Positions 32,969 to 45,690 of a stretch of DNA of 64,000 nucleotides are shown here, one piece after another. The notes beneath the pieces are model-generated. The model did not search any database and was not told the origin of the DNA. It worked only from the letters and a program-made list of their open reading frames with translations. The translations under genes and the position numbers were made by a program. Origin of the DNA: Ostrinia nubilalis (taxonomy: Eukaryota; Arthropoda; Insecta; Lepidoptera; Crambidae). How positions within the stretch are numbered: position 1 is the stretch's first letter; each line of letters opens with the position of its first letter. The DNA is taken from assembly GCF_963855985.1 (NCBI RefSeq), contig NC_087092.1:16368001-16432000 (forward strand), in the 5' to 3' direction.

Positions 32969-35111
32969 AAAGCCAACACGTCAGCTCGTTGGATGGGTGT
33001 GCGACTCCTTATATCTTCAACAGAATGAGTAGAGTTTGACGGCTAAAACATACAAAATTGTCTTGAGTTCCCATATTTATTCTAATTTGCTCTTGAATAA
33101 CACAGCATGTAGTTTATTTACCAACATAAGATAATATCATATCAAATGAAGTCGACCAGTGCAAAACCCCAAAAAAACACTCAAAAGTCGATTCAAATTT
33201 AAACATAGATTCTATTCTGTGAGTGGTGAAAATGTAGAGATTCAATCAATCCAATGAAATAGGTTTGAGATTTTGAAAAGCGATTTGTAATACGGGCCCT
33301 TGACCATCTTTAACTTAAACCCTGAACCTGACACTCCTGAGTTATTAATATACAATTATTGCATTTATGAATTGTACACAAAGCAAAAAATACGACTTAA
33401 CGAGCTTTAAAAGACTGATTAAACGCATTAATCTCTTCGGAAATAAATGGCGTACTTATTTATAAGCCGTTCATTCAAATCTTAATGTAAATCAACAAAA
33501 AACGGAGGCCTATTAGCGCGCGCGCATAAAAATCACTCATCTCCACGCGGCGCGGGCGCAGCTTGATGGCCAAATTTCGGGAGGGCCTGTAATAACATTG
33601 AAGAGGCTGTGTTTTCCTTTTGCCTGCTTTTTGCTCGCTACCGGCGGTAGGGATGTGAAATTTAAGTTATGAAATTGATTGTTACATCATCGATTGTTTG
33701 GCTTTACATGGACATGCATTGAAAGATAAGTGTTTTCGTGAATCACCCTTTTCCTGGCTTGGCTGGCAGTGCTGGCACTGTTAACTGGAATGTCAGAAAT
33801 AAATACAATCTTAACGCCATCCAGACAACGGGAATGTAGGCTTACCTAGTCAGATATAATATAATTCTTCGCCAAACTAGGATTGCCTCTAACAAGCTAA
33901 CGTCAGCAAATCGGACTACGAGTTTGTCGCAAAATAGCACAAATGCTTCTTCTCTTCTTTGCCCTAGCCCTTTTTCCCATTATTTGAGGTTGGCTCTCCT
34001 TGTTCTGAAGCGCCAGGACAATCTGATCTGGGTTGTCGTTAATATTTGTCTGGGCGTACAAGAATTCTATTAGATGGTTTCTAAAAATACGAGAAATTTT
34101 CAAATTGTCGATATTTATACACATCCCTAACCCTCGGTCCCCCAATCATTACCAATTTGAATGTGCCCAATTTTGACGCGTTCCTTTTTACATGACACGA
34201 TGTTGTTAACACTGGATGCTTCTCAGAAACAGAGTTAATCAAATGCTCGGCACTTGTGCTTGTGGTAATATTTGATTAACTTCAGGTTTATAGTACAGGC
34301 GGCACATCAACCTATACAATGACTCTTACGTGGTTCTAATAAGTACGATTTTAGTACAGAAATGTTTAGTCAATGTTGACTGTATAAGGTTTAGATGGAA
34401 TGTGCTCTTAAGTGGTGAATCAAGTAATGTCTGCTTTTCTTTGGCAAATATAAACAGGACGTTATTGTCGGTGAGAACCAAAACATGTTTTTTTGGAAGT
34501 TTTTGACCAGTGCCTTTGACTATGGTAAACGTGTCCCATACGTAATTGTTTTAAATTTGAGGTGTTCTGTTACTTTTAACTTTTCTGATCCTTGCGATAA
34601 ATAATATCTAGCCCAATAAAATAGTTTAGACTTATTTATCTTCTTCTATCGTGTGAATTGTTTCACAACTTGGTGTCAGAAATTATGAACGACTATGGGT
34701 ATCTGACATGGTACCTTTAGCGTCAATAACGCAATGGTGTTGGTGTCTGCTCAATTCAGATCAAAGGAACATGGGTTCCAACCTGGATGAGCCGCTGGAC
34801 CGTTGTGGTGAACCCAGTCGTAACACTAGCATATTTAGCTTACCACGAGGTAACACAAAAAATAAGACTTAATTTACATGCCACACCGAATTTCACACAA
34901 AATGCCTACTACAAAAACTTTGCCACCTTATCAGTTAAAACCGAATTGCAATTGCAACCTGAAATTATTGACATACTCACTGCGAGATAATTCGCATAAT
35001 TACATTTAGCCTTTGAAAGAAACAATGGAGCGTACTTTTTAATCAATCACGTGTTGCAAGGGTCGGCTTAGTCTTTGGTTGCGCAAGCGCAGCGAACTCT
35101 GCAAGACGTGG

Positions 35112-35187
35112 ATTTTCGGCGCTACCCGTCTCTGTTCAACACTCTGAAATGGCTACTCGAGTGACAGAGACGGATAGATCCGAAAAT
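35112..35187. repeat. Imperfect 24-bp inverted repeat
   Basis: ATTTTCGGCGCTACCCGTCT (35112) pairs with the complement in ACAGAGACGGATAGATCCG (35164), with about four mismatches across 24 bases and a 28-base loop. It starts 20 bases after a GCGC dyad. It may be a MITE relic. Confidence 0.6.
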
Positions 35188-36199
35188 CGCAATTCGTCAG
35201 CGTATTAGGCCCGGTGCGTGCGCGCACAGCAAACGTATCGCACGGTGCAACAATAGATTAAGGCCGGGGTACCAGTGAAAATGGCGAAAATGAGGTTTTC
35301 ATTTTTCATTTTTGAGGTACTAAACAGTAAAATTAAAGGCTAAGATTTTATTTGGGCATAGTTGAGGATATTTTCTAGGGCTATTAACGGATGGAAACAC
35401 GATTTGATGAATTTGACTCGATAGAATAAATTCCCAAAGTTACCTCTATTCGTTTTCTATTTATGGTTTTATTTTTTAAATAAGCGATTGGAGATTCTGA
35501 ATCTTTTACTAAACTAAAGTTCAGAAATAACTTGAGGGCTTTTAACGGATGAAATTTTTATATTGCGTCTTATTTAGTTACTATGTTAAAAAATGTGGAA
35601 AAAATCGCCCATGACGGCTTGGACAATCTCAATCAGTCGCGCGGTGGCGCTTACGGAGGACGGACGCGTGTCAGTTTTTTGGTCGTGACAGTTCGCGATT
35701 TGTCAATATTTTTGACAATGATGACTTTGATGAGTCACAGTATAATAACATCAGTGTTACTGGAGAAAGCTAAAATTTTTGATAATTAAGAATTATGAAT
35801 TTTGTCTACCTATTGAAATTTAAATCGTTGGCATCCTTTTAAACTAAGACCCTACTCATGATACATAGTATGTACATTCCTCAAATATGAGACAAAACCA
35901 ATGAGTTAAAATTACATTTTTATAGTACCTACATATAATCGTCTTACACTCTTTAGAAGAGCACAATGACACAAATAAATAATAAAAATTAGGTCAAATA
36001 TAGGGGCAGCTGCACGTCACTGAAAGACGATTCTGTACTCGGCATCTGGGCTGGAGAACATGAATCCTTGCTTACAGATGCAGATGTAAATAGAGTTATA
36101 ACTGGACAAATTTTACATGAAATGTTTAACAGAAATCAGTTAAAAGACACATACATGGAATACCAATAAGGTTGCGGAGGGAAAGCTACCTATTATAAA

Positions 36200-36554
36200 C
36201 TAGCGGCAGCCCGCGACTTCGTTTTACCCCCGTTAGATATGATGTTTTACTTCGTTGTTGATAGATGGCGTTTCACGGCTTCCCCCGAATGAATATTTAC
36301 GAACGTCATACCGTAGTTTGTCCAGTGCTGTAGATTTTAACCAATGACGATAGATGGCGCTTTTTAGACACGTCTTATTTATTTATTGAAATTTATTTGC
36401 CACATATCGTCATAATGTTAATCTGGGTTATAAACAATAATACTGTGAAGTTTCAACAAAATCCGTTCAGTAGTTTTTGCGTGAAAGAGTAACAAACATC
36501 CAGACATCATGACATCTAGACACCCAAACTTTCGCCTTTATAATATTAGTAGGA
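36200..36554 (-). mobile_element. Non-autonomous Helitron-like element, 355 bp
   Basis: Plus-strand view: A|CTAG at 36199/36200, a GC-rich GCAGCCCGCGACTTCG tail, and at the other end AATATTAGTAGGA|T. Both flanks keep the A...T insertion context. It shares AATCTGGGTTATAAACAATA with the copy at 25900 but has about 165 extra bases near the 3' side, including two copies of GATAGATGGCG. Confidence 0.75.
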
Positions 36555-36628
36555 TATTTCACAATCCAAACTAATATTTACTATTTAGCATTTACTTACA
36601 GTAAATATTAGTTTGGATTGTGAAATAT
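36554..36628. repeat. Perfect 28-bp hairpin between two Helitron 5' ends
   Basis: ATATTTCACAATCCAAACTA... (36554-36581) is the exact complement of 36601-36628, with a 19-base loop. The left arm begins on the last base of the neighbouring Helitron-like element. The perfect pairing means it is young or maintained. No target duplication marks it as a MITE of known type. Confidence 0.9.
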
Positions 36629-36674
36629 TTAAAATAAAAAAAGAATAAAACAAAATAGGGTTTCAAATTACCTA

Positions 36675-36869
36675 TCTATATCTAATATTATAAAGAGGTA
36701 AAGTTTGTGTGTTTGTATATTTGTTAAATTGTAAGGGGTAATCTCGGGATCTACTGAACCGATTTTAAAAAAATCTTTCACCAATAGAAAGCCACATTAT
36801 ATCTGAGTGTAATAGAATATATAAAAACCGAAAAATTCCACGCGGGCGAAGCAGCGGGCGGAAAACTAG
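36675..36869 (+). mobile_element. Non-autonomous Helitron-like element, about 195 bp
   Basis: It starts TCTATATCTAATATTATAAA after an A and ends in ACTAG before a T. CGCGGGCGAAGCAGCGGGCG just inside the end is the hairpin-like tail. It lies on the opposite strand to the 36200 copy, so their 5' ends face each other about 120 bases apart. Confidence 0.7.
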
Positions 36870-39147
36870 TTTATTTATAATTATGTAAGAGCATAATTAT
36901 TAAAGTCGAAGTCAAACATTATTTATTTGTGTGAACCTATATTAACGAGAGATTACAAGGCGTCAAATATTTCAAGAAAAAAATTAAAAACTATATTATA
37001 ATGCTAAATTTTGCTCTCATGGAGCCTTTACCTACTCTGACAAATTAAGACTTAGAGAAGAAACTAATAATAAAACCATTTAACTGTCCTGCAATGAAAA
37101 GCTTGATCGGGTACAACACCTCAAGTTATTTCAGAACTTGATTTCATTAAAAGACTCCGAATATCAAATCACTTAGGTATCTAAAGTCAAACGATTCTGA
37201 AATGTCAAGTGGCATAAAGTTGGGACTAATGAATAACCCATTAAGATAGTAGCGCCCTCCTGTCAATGACATACCTGGAACGATAGAGTATTGGACAACT
37301 AATGAAAATGCTTTGTCCTAAATGACTGACGGATATCGTAGAGACCTGAAAGTTGGAAGGTGTGTTCTTTGTATGACGTAGGCATCTCATAAGAAAAGAT
37401 TTTCCGAAATGGGGTCATGAAATGAAGGGGGTGAAAAACGGGGGCAAAGTTTGTATGGGACAAAGTGATTCCTTGGTTCAATCTACTTGAAATTTAGCTT
37501 AACAATTCCTTAATATAATTCATGAAAGACGTGTGGAACGGGTAGAAAGTAATTTTGGCAGTCATTTTCTTCGAAGTTGATATCAATACTACTTAGTGCC
37601 TTTGATTTAATTACTTTTTATTTTTACAGGTGTTTGAAAACTCCATGTCAGATTGTGTTCAATGTCAAGACAAGTGAAATCTCAAATTGAAATGTCTCAA
37701 TCTCAATGAGGAGACTCTGTATTTATTCCTAGAATTCCCCTAACACCGTCAAATTGCCCTTTCGAATTCAAGACAGTGCAGTTTCCCATCAGTCTGCTTC
37801 GTAATGACTATAAACAAAGCTCAAAGTCAAACTCTAGGGACCTCTGCTTAAACTCCCATGAGTGCACAGAGGTAAGCAGGTAACCGCCTGTGATGCTCAT
37901 AGTAATTTTCGATACAGAACCCCGTACATACGTCATACATATTATAGAAAGAAAACACCCAGACCAATACAAACAAATATGTTTCTGCAATTTTAGTATG
38001 ATATTTTTATTAATAAACAAAGAGACTGAACAAAATTAATGCGTGTACTGATTAATGTTATTAACCACATGCAAAGCTTCGTGAATTGCAACAACTATAA
38101 TTTATTATCCAAGCTCTAAATAATCGCTACTAAGAGTAACTTATCATAAAATGTTTTTCCAGTCGCTCAAGCTTCCAAGGGCCTACCGATAGGTACCGTA
38201 ATCTTGAAATTCTTTAAGCCGGCGCAGAACTTCCAGAAGATCAGGCGACGCCTCGGCCACTTTGAACCGTGTTTACTTCTGCAGTTATATTTCATATTTA
38301 TTCGATTCTAGAATATATTCCCAAAAAGTCTGTAAGGTGTTTTAATTTGTATCACTTGGATATGATTTGTATTAGAAAGTGTTGTGAGTGTGACGCTTGA
38401 AGGGAAGGAAGTCGACCTAACCTAACCAACTGCGTATTTCTATACTATGTAGCTGGAAATTGTGGCGGGAGCTCTTTGGCGCGCTGTCTTCGGCGAAGAA
38501 TTGCGCGCGCAGATTTTGACAGCGCGAAATACCTACTTTAGCAGAAATACCAAGCCTTAAGTTGTGATTCGATATACATCGTTATTCAAACATTATTAAT
38601 GGACCTTGACACTTGGATTGAAGATGTACGTCTTCATCTAATAAGTGTCTTGTTTTGAGAACTTTGACCGTGATTTATCCAATGACTTGGTCGTTAACAA
38701 TGTGCAAGGAATTTCGGAGAGTGATCAAGAAATTACTGTAATTCTTGGAACTGGTCTGGTGTTGTCCTTTAAATATCAGACGTCAAAAGCGGCTCATGAA
38801 GTCTGACACGAGAGTTACGATCTGAAAGCAATAGAAGTAGAAGATCTCATGTTTATAATTCTGATACATAAATTTATATCAAAAATTCCTAATGCAAAAA
38901 AGAGGTTCGTGAGCTAAGGCACAGAAAAAAAGCCATAAACAATATTATACTCATTTGCTTTTACACGCCCACATTTAACTCAGTCAAATTCTATTAAAAT
39001 CTCTTCAATTAGGTACTTGTCTACTTACTCGTAATATGATTTACAACGTAATTACATCGTGTGTAGATCAAACCTCTATGATTAAATCTATACCGCGATT
39101 TGTCTAAATAAATTATGTGTGCATTATCGTTATATCACGCTAATGTA
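36870..39147. other. Intergenic, no gene seen
   Basis: No supported exon. A GCGC-rich block at 38470-38525 includes TGCGCGCGCAG (38502-38512) beside TTTTGACAGCGCG. The rest is AT-rich. Confidence 0.35.
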
Positions 39148-39558
39148 TCTTTACTAATAAAGAAAGAAAAAATGATTGTTTGTAACGGGTTATGTTGGGA
39201 ACTACTGGACCGATTTTAGGAATTCTTTCACTGATACATACAAACTCGTAGTTACAGTATTGTAGAATTTCTCCTTTTTCCTTCTCATTTTCTTCTTCTT
39301 GTCGTGTCGTGTCGACAACAAACTTATCCAGTGTCAGCCCAAAACTCCGCTACAACAGTGGCGTTGTCAGTAGCATTTATTAAATCTTCTCATTTTATTA
39401 TGTTGTCCTTGTCCTTTTTAATCTTCTGCTAGATAAAGGTCTCCCCAAGGATTTCCACGTTGATTTCTTATGTTAGGGATATAAAAAATATTAATATTTT
39501 TTATTAGCATGATACTCTACGACAGTGAAGTCCACGGGAGCGAAGCCATGCTCACAAG
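39148..39558 (+). mobile_element. Diverged Helitron-like element with a retroposon piece inside
   Basis: TCTTTACTAATAAAGAAAG after an A resembles the Helitron 5' end, and GTCCACGGGAGCGAAGCCATG with a terminal CAAG resembles a decayed 3' end. Between them, about 39280-39470 looks like an inserted retroposon: TAGATAAAGGTCTCCCCAAG at 39431 matches the RTE tail seen at 42301 and 55484. Boundaries are approximate. Confidence 0.45.
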
Positions 39559-42282
39559 TTAATTTATTATAAAACAATCACGCACGTTTCTAAACGAAAT
39601 TATTAAAACTCCACACAGACCGACAATCCATCATCCGGCACACGTGTTCCAGCTGACATTTTGCTATAGTTGCGTCACTGACAGCGAAATTATGAAAACT
39701 TGTATGGTCCTTGTACGCGCCTGGCTGACATTGTTTTCGTGCTCAATAAATAATAAGTAGATAATACAGTACAACTAAGTTATGAAATGTACATGGAGTT
39801 TCAAGATAGTTGCAACGATCGTCAGTCAGCTAAGTCGAAACAATTGATGGTTGCGGTGATTTGTGGAGCGAACCTAATTACTTTATTGGTTTAAGGGGTG
39901 CAGCAGCAGCTATTGCAAAATCAATCGTTGAGATTTGGGAAAAAGCCCTCCAGAGCATGAAATCTTTAGACAATCAGGTCGATTGAAGCGTCATATGCCT
40001 TAACTAAGAAATTCGTTTTATGTTTTGCTACTCCTGGTTAAACGACACCAAAAACTACGCCATAATAGATCCCCTCTTGTATCAACCTGTTATTCAATTA
40101 TCTAAGAAAAAAGAACCTAGAGATGGAAAGGTCCATGAAAATCCTCGCCTCACTCCACAGATTTTTTCAAGAGCTGACAATTCTCTACATACCTTTAGAT
40201 TGAGTTCATAAGTCCCCCAAATCAAGTGGCTCCACCATAATGTCAAGGACTCGCATCTCCACCAGTTGGAAATATTTAAAATGCCATGTTTGACACAACG
40301 CGATCGACGGACGATAAGGGAATTCTGACTGCGCGGGCGCAATAGAAAGCGATACAATCTCACCAAATTAGATTAGCATCTGAGAATTGTACATAGAACC
40401 TTATTACCAAGGTAGTAAAATGGAATATAAATGGTTACTGCGTTTCGTTGTTTGTTTCGTGCGGTGCGTATAGTGTCGCAATTAAAAACTGCGTCTTGTA
40501 ATTACGTGAGTGTCGAAAGCTGTGTTTTAGGGCTGTCTTTAATGGGAATGGTGTCAGACTAATTGTGACAGCTGTCAAACGAAGGCAAGCATTTGATTTG
40601 ACGATGTCACGCTTTGTTTGGGATGATGGACGGACACTGGTCAGAGATTGGCCAATAAACGATTATCATGTGAACAATATTATTGATATTAAGACTCTGC
40701 TGTGATCACTAGTCCTAGTAGTGTACCGAGATTCTAGGTATTCTGTCATAAGAAAAAAAATGCACTAGTTTCTCCACATAGCTGCATAGCCACAATATCT
40801 TATTGACTCTGACTAGTCTATTTTTCATAATTTTTCTTTTAAAAAGAATTTAAGAATATCCAGGATAGTAATATTGTTGATAACAATATTTTGAAAGACT
40901 TTTCTTGTTCTAATTTCCTTGATCAAATAATGTAAACCTTTCTCAAAAGGCTCTACCAATCCTAAAACTACTGCCAACCCTAATCTAAGAGCTCCAAATT
41001 TCTCGGAGGGCGTCGACCTGCGCCTGCGCTCGTGAGTTGATTAATTACTGCGCAGAGATCCGAGTGACATCACCTGAGGTTCCTCGAAGACAGACAAACA
41101 TCACTTTGATATATGGAAATTATACGTAATTGTGTAACTTGACGACCGGTCAACCGTAAAATACCATCATAAGGTAGACTTTGTAAAGACTCTACCAAAA
41201 GCAACTGAAGATGCAACAGAAACAAAGTAACAAACAACTATCTACATAAAATACAATAGTGTCTGTTTGTAGGTATTTTAATTAATTCACAAAAGGATTT
41301 GTCACATTGTGTGCGGTCAATTCTGCGATCAGATCAAAGTGAACGCAGCCCGCATCATGTCAAACCGCAGACCGTCTCCAATGTGCCTTACAGGACTTCG
41401 TTCTGGAATTAATTTCGATAACTTTTGCTACACTTTATTTACTAAAGTAAGATAAAACTAAATTTTTTATTAGTATCCTCCAGTCCATTTTCAAATAACT
41501 CGTAACATACCTACTCAAATAATTTTATGTAACTATTCGGTTATTCCATCCCTTTACATAGTTTAAATTTTCTCGAGAAGGTACTTCCAGTAAAATCACT
41601 ATGTAATTAACCATTAACTCGGCTATCCACCTCGCTGTCAAATTACATAAATTACATAACTTTACTAAACAATCAGTTTGCGTATAATTGTATATCAAAG
41701 GTCCCGTACGCATGTAATTTCGCAGTCAAACCAGTCGCTAAATACAGGGTGTACCTTTTAAAATGTTGCTGTTACGGAAGCTTTATAAAATGGCGGAAGA
41801 AATGTTAATAGGTAACCGCTTGTGACACGTTTCGAACAGGTTCTATCTGCATGTGTAATTTTACGGATTTGAAAAGAAATAATGTTAAGTCGTGGCAAAT
41901 TGTAATTGGTGTTTTGATAGCTTTCACTTTGCGTCATCTCAGTACCTGTGTAATTCTTGGAAATATTTCTTCTAGATCAATCTTTTAAGTTTAAATAATT
42001 TTAGCCTTGAAAAGAAGACGATAAATACTCGTATGCATTTTATTAGTAAGGGGTTTTTCTTTTTAGGTTATATGATTAAAGTTAAAATAAAAGTAAAATA
42101 GTGTTAACTTTTTACTTCGAAGAGTTGTCTGTAAGAAAATGACGGTACTTACTAAATCGATTATTGACAAATCGGGGAACTTTTATTAAAAATATAATCT
42201 ATTACAATTCAATCTACACATTACTTACATAATATTCCTTATCAATCATTGAACTTCTTATTTGATATCCTGTAATTAGTGA
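39559..42282. other. Intergenic, no gene seen
   Basis: No exon is supported. GCGC dyads are at 40330-40341 and 41019-41030. A 9-bp-arm palindrome AATATTGTTGATAACAATATT is at 40870-40890. Confidence 0.35.
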
Positions 42283-42358
42283 CCCAATTGAAGTCCACTG
42301 CTGGACAAAGGCCTACCCCAAAGATTTCCATAACGACCGGTCCCGCATCCAGGTACAT
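42283..42358 (-). pseudogene. RTE-type LINE 3' remnant
   Basis: The minus strand carries the RTE tail: WMRDRSLWKSLG-like codons with frame damage, then FVQQWTS and the GTCCAGCAGTGGACTTCAAT 3' end. Only about 75 bases remain. Confidence 0.65.
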
Positions 42359-42734
42359 ACTTTCCGCGACCTCCCGTAAATTACTATCAAATACTGTGCC
42401 AAAATAAATTCTAACCACCCTGTATACTTATTACACAGCAATGACCACAGTCGTCAGTCGGCAATCGTAATGCACTTTTAATCCGCCGCGACGTTTAAAT
42501 ATTGTTTCTGCCTCTCAAAAGTGACTTCATTGTTGCAGGTACGTCCAGGTAGCGGTACTGCTGGTTAGGGGGCGTCCATAAATTACGTGAGGCTTTTAGG
42601 GGGGGGAGGGGGTCAACAAAAACCTCACTAAATCTCACGTGGGGGAGAGGGGGGGTCTCAGGAAATATCACGTAATTTTTTCCGCAAGAAATAGAGAAAC
42701 AGAGTTTGCCAGAAAACTGGGTTTAAATCTTAAG

Positions 42735-42766
42735 CTTAGATTAATAAAACCTTTTATTAATCTAAG
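42735..42766. repeat. Perfect 15-bp-arm hairpin
   Basis: CTTAGATTAATAAAA, two bases, then the exact complement. It lies inside the left side of the TTA-flanked element, just before the nested repeat begins. Confidence 0.9.
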
Positions 42767-42777
42767 ATCTTAAGTAA

Positions 42778-43384
42778 AAAATTGGCCAAGTGCGTGTCGT
42801 GCCACGCGCAGTGTAGGGTTCCGTAGTTGTCCGTCGTTAACAAAATATATTTCAGAAGCAAGCAATTACTTCATCTAAAGTCGCTTCTAGTATTTTCTTC
42901 TAAGGAATTTTTATTAGATATGTAATTTTATAATACATGAGTTAAATGACTATTACTCTTAAACTAACTGAACTACCCTAACCGTTATAGTTTTCTTGAA
43001 AGTTCATAAAAAGCAGTATTATTATGAATTTTTCCAGATTTTTCAAGCCAACAGTCTAGTTTTTAGGGTGGGGGGACGCCCTGCTCGAACAAAAATTGGC
43101 ACTTAAAAACTTTAATAGTTTGCAAACGGACCCCTAAATCGAAAAATAGTCTTTGAAACCCCCAAGTCATCCAACGATATCCTACACGATGGTGTAGAAG
43201 ATAAAAAAAAAATCATCCCCACTTTACATGTAGGAGAGCTACCCTAAAAAAATGTTTTTTCAAAATTTTATTCTACTGTTTTGTCTAGTGCCAACAGTTT
43301 CCAAGCAAAACCTCGCACAGACGTGGACAGACAGACATATCGAAACTATAAGGGTTCCTTGTCAGGACTACGGGACCCTAAAAA
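42778..43384. repeat. Nested lepidopteran interspersed repeat (GGGTTCCGTA type)
   Basis: Starts TTGGCCAAGTGCGTGTCGTG and GTAGGGTTCCGTAG, and ends ATAAGGGTTCCTTGTCAGGA then CGGGACCCTAAAAAA. The partly complementary GGGTTCCGTAG / CTACGGGACCC give it loose inverted ends. I recognise the pattern as common in moth genomes but do not know its class. There is no coding sequence. Confidence 0.55.
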
Positions 43385-43864
43385 ATTATATTTTCTATGA
43401 TGATAATGACATTTTATTGTACACCGTCTAAACAAATAAAACTAACAATGCTACCGTCTGCATGTGTGAATACTATAATGCAGAATAAATGACGAAATTA
43501 AGAAAATTATAAAACAAGTTTTTTTTTTATCAAAGTCGCGTAAAAAATGACATGCATTAAATGTATGATGATTGTACAGCGTCCCTAGCAGATACTTTCA
43601 AGAACTAAAATCTTTGACTTTATAGATATTTTTGATGCACTCGTTAGCGACAACGGTAAATGCAAACTCGCACTAAGCACACGAAAAAAACTTTCTCAGT
43701 TAAATTACTCCAAAACTATTAAATTTCGGATTTTTTTTAAATATCACGTGAGATTTGGGGGTGGGGGAGGGGGTCAGGCAAAATCTCACCAAATCTCACC
43801 AAGGGGGGCGGGGGGGTTGAAAAATAGCCAAAATTGTCTCACGTAATTTATGGACGCCCCCTTA

Positions 43865-44943
43865 CCTCATACGTGTAGAGGTGTGCGGCGTTTGGTATGG
43901 AGTGTAGCGTAGATATATAGGGTGTCCCAAAACTTATTAGTACCCAGTAATAAGTTTCGAGTGACCAAAATTATTGTCTTAAAGTAATGGTAGGGTAAAT
44001 GCTAAATAAAATTATTATGATGTAAAACTGCCAACTTATTAAAATGTAATGAAGCTTCCAGAGATCCAATAAATCAAGCATATGTATTATGTTTTTAAAT
44101 TGTTTTACAAAAAATACATGAGATTTGGCTGTGTTATTTTGATGCTATTTGCGCCTCTGAAATTATAATCAGAGAATCCAAAATCTTTGGACAGAAAATA
44201 GCCTCAAAGGAGATTCATAAAATTTCTTTTTTTAATTTTAATTTCAGTGGCGCAAACATGGCATCAAAAATGGCACTCTCATGATTTTTTTTCAAACCAA
44301 TTATTTTTTTAAATAGTATGCACAAAAACAGTCACACATAATGGCGTGTGCGACGTAATCTCCATGTTTTTGCCGTCAAATTAGCCTGACAAATCAAAAC
44401 TAAATACTCGTCCAACAAATAGCTAATGTGTCTTGTAAAAAGCGACTGACAAAAAGCTCTCGCATATTTAAAGTAGTTATCCTTAAAATAATTACTGTTT
44501 GCGGCCAATCGTCGGACAGTTTAGCGTTATTTAGCGTTTGGCAGCACCGTTAGGGTGGCCACAGCGTAAATAGAACAACCAGCACACTGGATACTACTCA
44601 GTTACTTTTGGTTTGCCATAGTTTGGGAAATTAGACTGTTGATTGACAAGTTTCCCATTGCAAAGCTTGAGGAAATATTAACTCGTAGGTACTCAACAGG
44701 TGATCATAATTTTTACTTCGTATTAATTCTATTAACAATTGGAGCAAATATTTCTTCCAAAGTCATATTGGGTATAGTTCATTTTGACCATTAGCAGACC
44801 AGCAGAAGTGAAGTTGTGAAAATTTGATTAGATAGCCTGAAAATAAATATGATTCAATTCTCGATAAGCTGTTTGCGTTGGTCGTTGCACATAAATGGCT
44901 GATTACCAGGATAAAACCTCAAAATAATCTTCAGATAGACATA
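43865..44943. other. Intergenic, no gene seen
   Basis: Apart from the inverted repeat at 44131-44274, nothing is recognised. GGGTGTCCCAAAACTTATTA at 43920 could be the edge of a Tc1/mariner-like relic, but no partner end was found. Confidence 0.3.
44131..44274. mobile_element. MITE-like inverted repeat
   Basis: GTGTTATTTTGATGCTATTT with TGCGCCTCTGAAATTA at the left pairs with TAATTTCAGTGGCGCAAACA and TGGCATCAAAAATGGCAC at the right. There are about 35 paired bases with some mismatches and a roughly 70-base AT-rich middle. The target duplication is not clear. Confidence 0.6.
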
Positions 44944-45070
44944 CGCCCGTATTCACAAACATTACTATGAGGTCTCAGTGAGCGTGAACGCACAGGGTGA
45001 CACACGAACCAATCACAGAGCTCTATTCAACGTGTTCGATTTGCTGCTTCACTTAAGCAAACATCGTTTA
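44944..45070. mobile_element. Truncated copy of the CGCCCGTATTC MITE
   Basis: It starts CGCCCGTATTCACAAACATT and follows the complete copy at 45450-45594 for about 110 bases (ACCAATCACAGAGCTCTATT), then loses the right end. The two copies lie 500 bases apart in the same orientation. Confidence 0.75.
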
Positions 45071-45446
45071 GGGCGGGCGATAGTATTATTTAATGTTTAT
45101 TGCATTTGATCTATCTGTTCTGCTTAGCCTGTGGCTGCGCCCGGCTCGCTCTAGATTTGACCAGATAAACTCCAAACTGATAGTTAGCCAGTTATGACAA
45201 TTGATTCTTCGGGTATAGTAATTGCACCGTACTTAATCTTTAGTCACGCAAAGTGGATAAGTTATACTTTGGACCGTTTAAAACGTGATAATAAACTAAC
45301 TAATGATATAGGGTGGAGAAGATTGAATTTTATTCGTAATTGTTTATTAGAATAGCACGTTCAAAACATCTGGAGGATTTGGAGAATAATTGCTAGAGAA
45401 AGGACATTTTATTTATCATTACTCAGCTCCTCTAGAGCTAATCAGC

Positions 45447-45597
45447 TAACGCCCGTATTCACAAACATTACTATGAGCTCTCACAGTGCGCGTGGACGCA
45501 TGGGGTGACACATGACCAATCACAGAGCTCTATTCAACGCTGTGCGTTTGATTCGCTGCTTTACTTAAGCATGCATCGTTTGTGAATACGGGTGTAA
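45447..45597. mobile_element. Complete MITE, 145 bp, TAA duplication
   Basis: The element is 45450-45594: CGCCCGTATTCACAAAC at the left, the inverted copy with one mismatch at the right, and TAA on both sides. The TAA duplication fits PIF/Harbinger. It ends about 120 bases before the candidate first exon at 45718, and its right end abuts the CpG-richer region. Confidence 0.85.
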
Positions 45598-45690
45598 GCT
45601 CAGATCATAGAAGGGAATAGATGTGAAACGGGGGCGTGGCGCGTGTCTCCGCGATATGCCCAGAAACGAACATCGGCCGCGTAGCTAGGT

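Larger units (their letters stand above)
32415..36199. other. Intergenic, no gene; several GCGC dyads
   Basis: Apart from the small elements listed within it, no exon is supported. GCGC dyads cluster here: 33515-33526, 33550-33561, 35080-35092 and 35215-35229. The stretch 35255-35800 may be an old transposon because it repeats GGGCTATTAACGGATG / GGGCTTTTAACGGATG about 165 bases apart, but no ends are seen. Confidence 0.4.
42565..43864. mobile_element. 1.3-kb DNA transposon shell, TTA duplication, with nested repeat
   Basis: The element is 42568-43861. Its ends GGGGGCGTCCATAAATTACG and the exact inverted copy pair over 24 bases or more, followed by matching G-rich subterminal blocks (GGGGGAGGGGGTCA on both sides). 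TTA flanks each end. The TTA duplication points to PIF/Harbinger or a relative. There is no transposase. The centre (about 42778-43384) is a different repeat, beginning TTGGCCAAGTGCGTGTCG with GTAGGGTTCCGTAG and ending CTACGGGACCCTAAAAAA. The insertion order is therefore visible: shell first, filler second. Confidence 0.85.

Noticed and set aside
33903..34145. Minus-strand 80-codon frame ending in a basic stretch
   Set aside because: GKRARAKKRRS looks like a nuclear signal, but there is no family similarity or gene structure.
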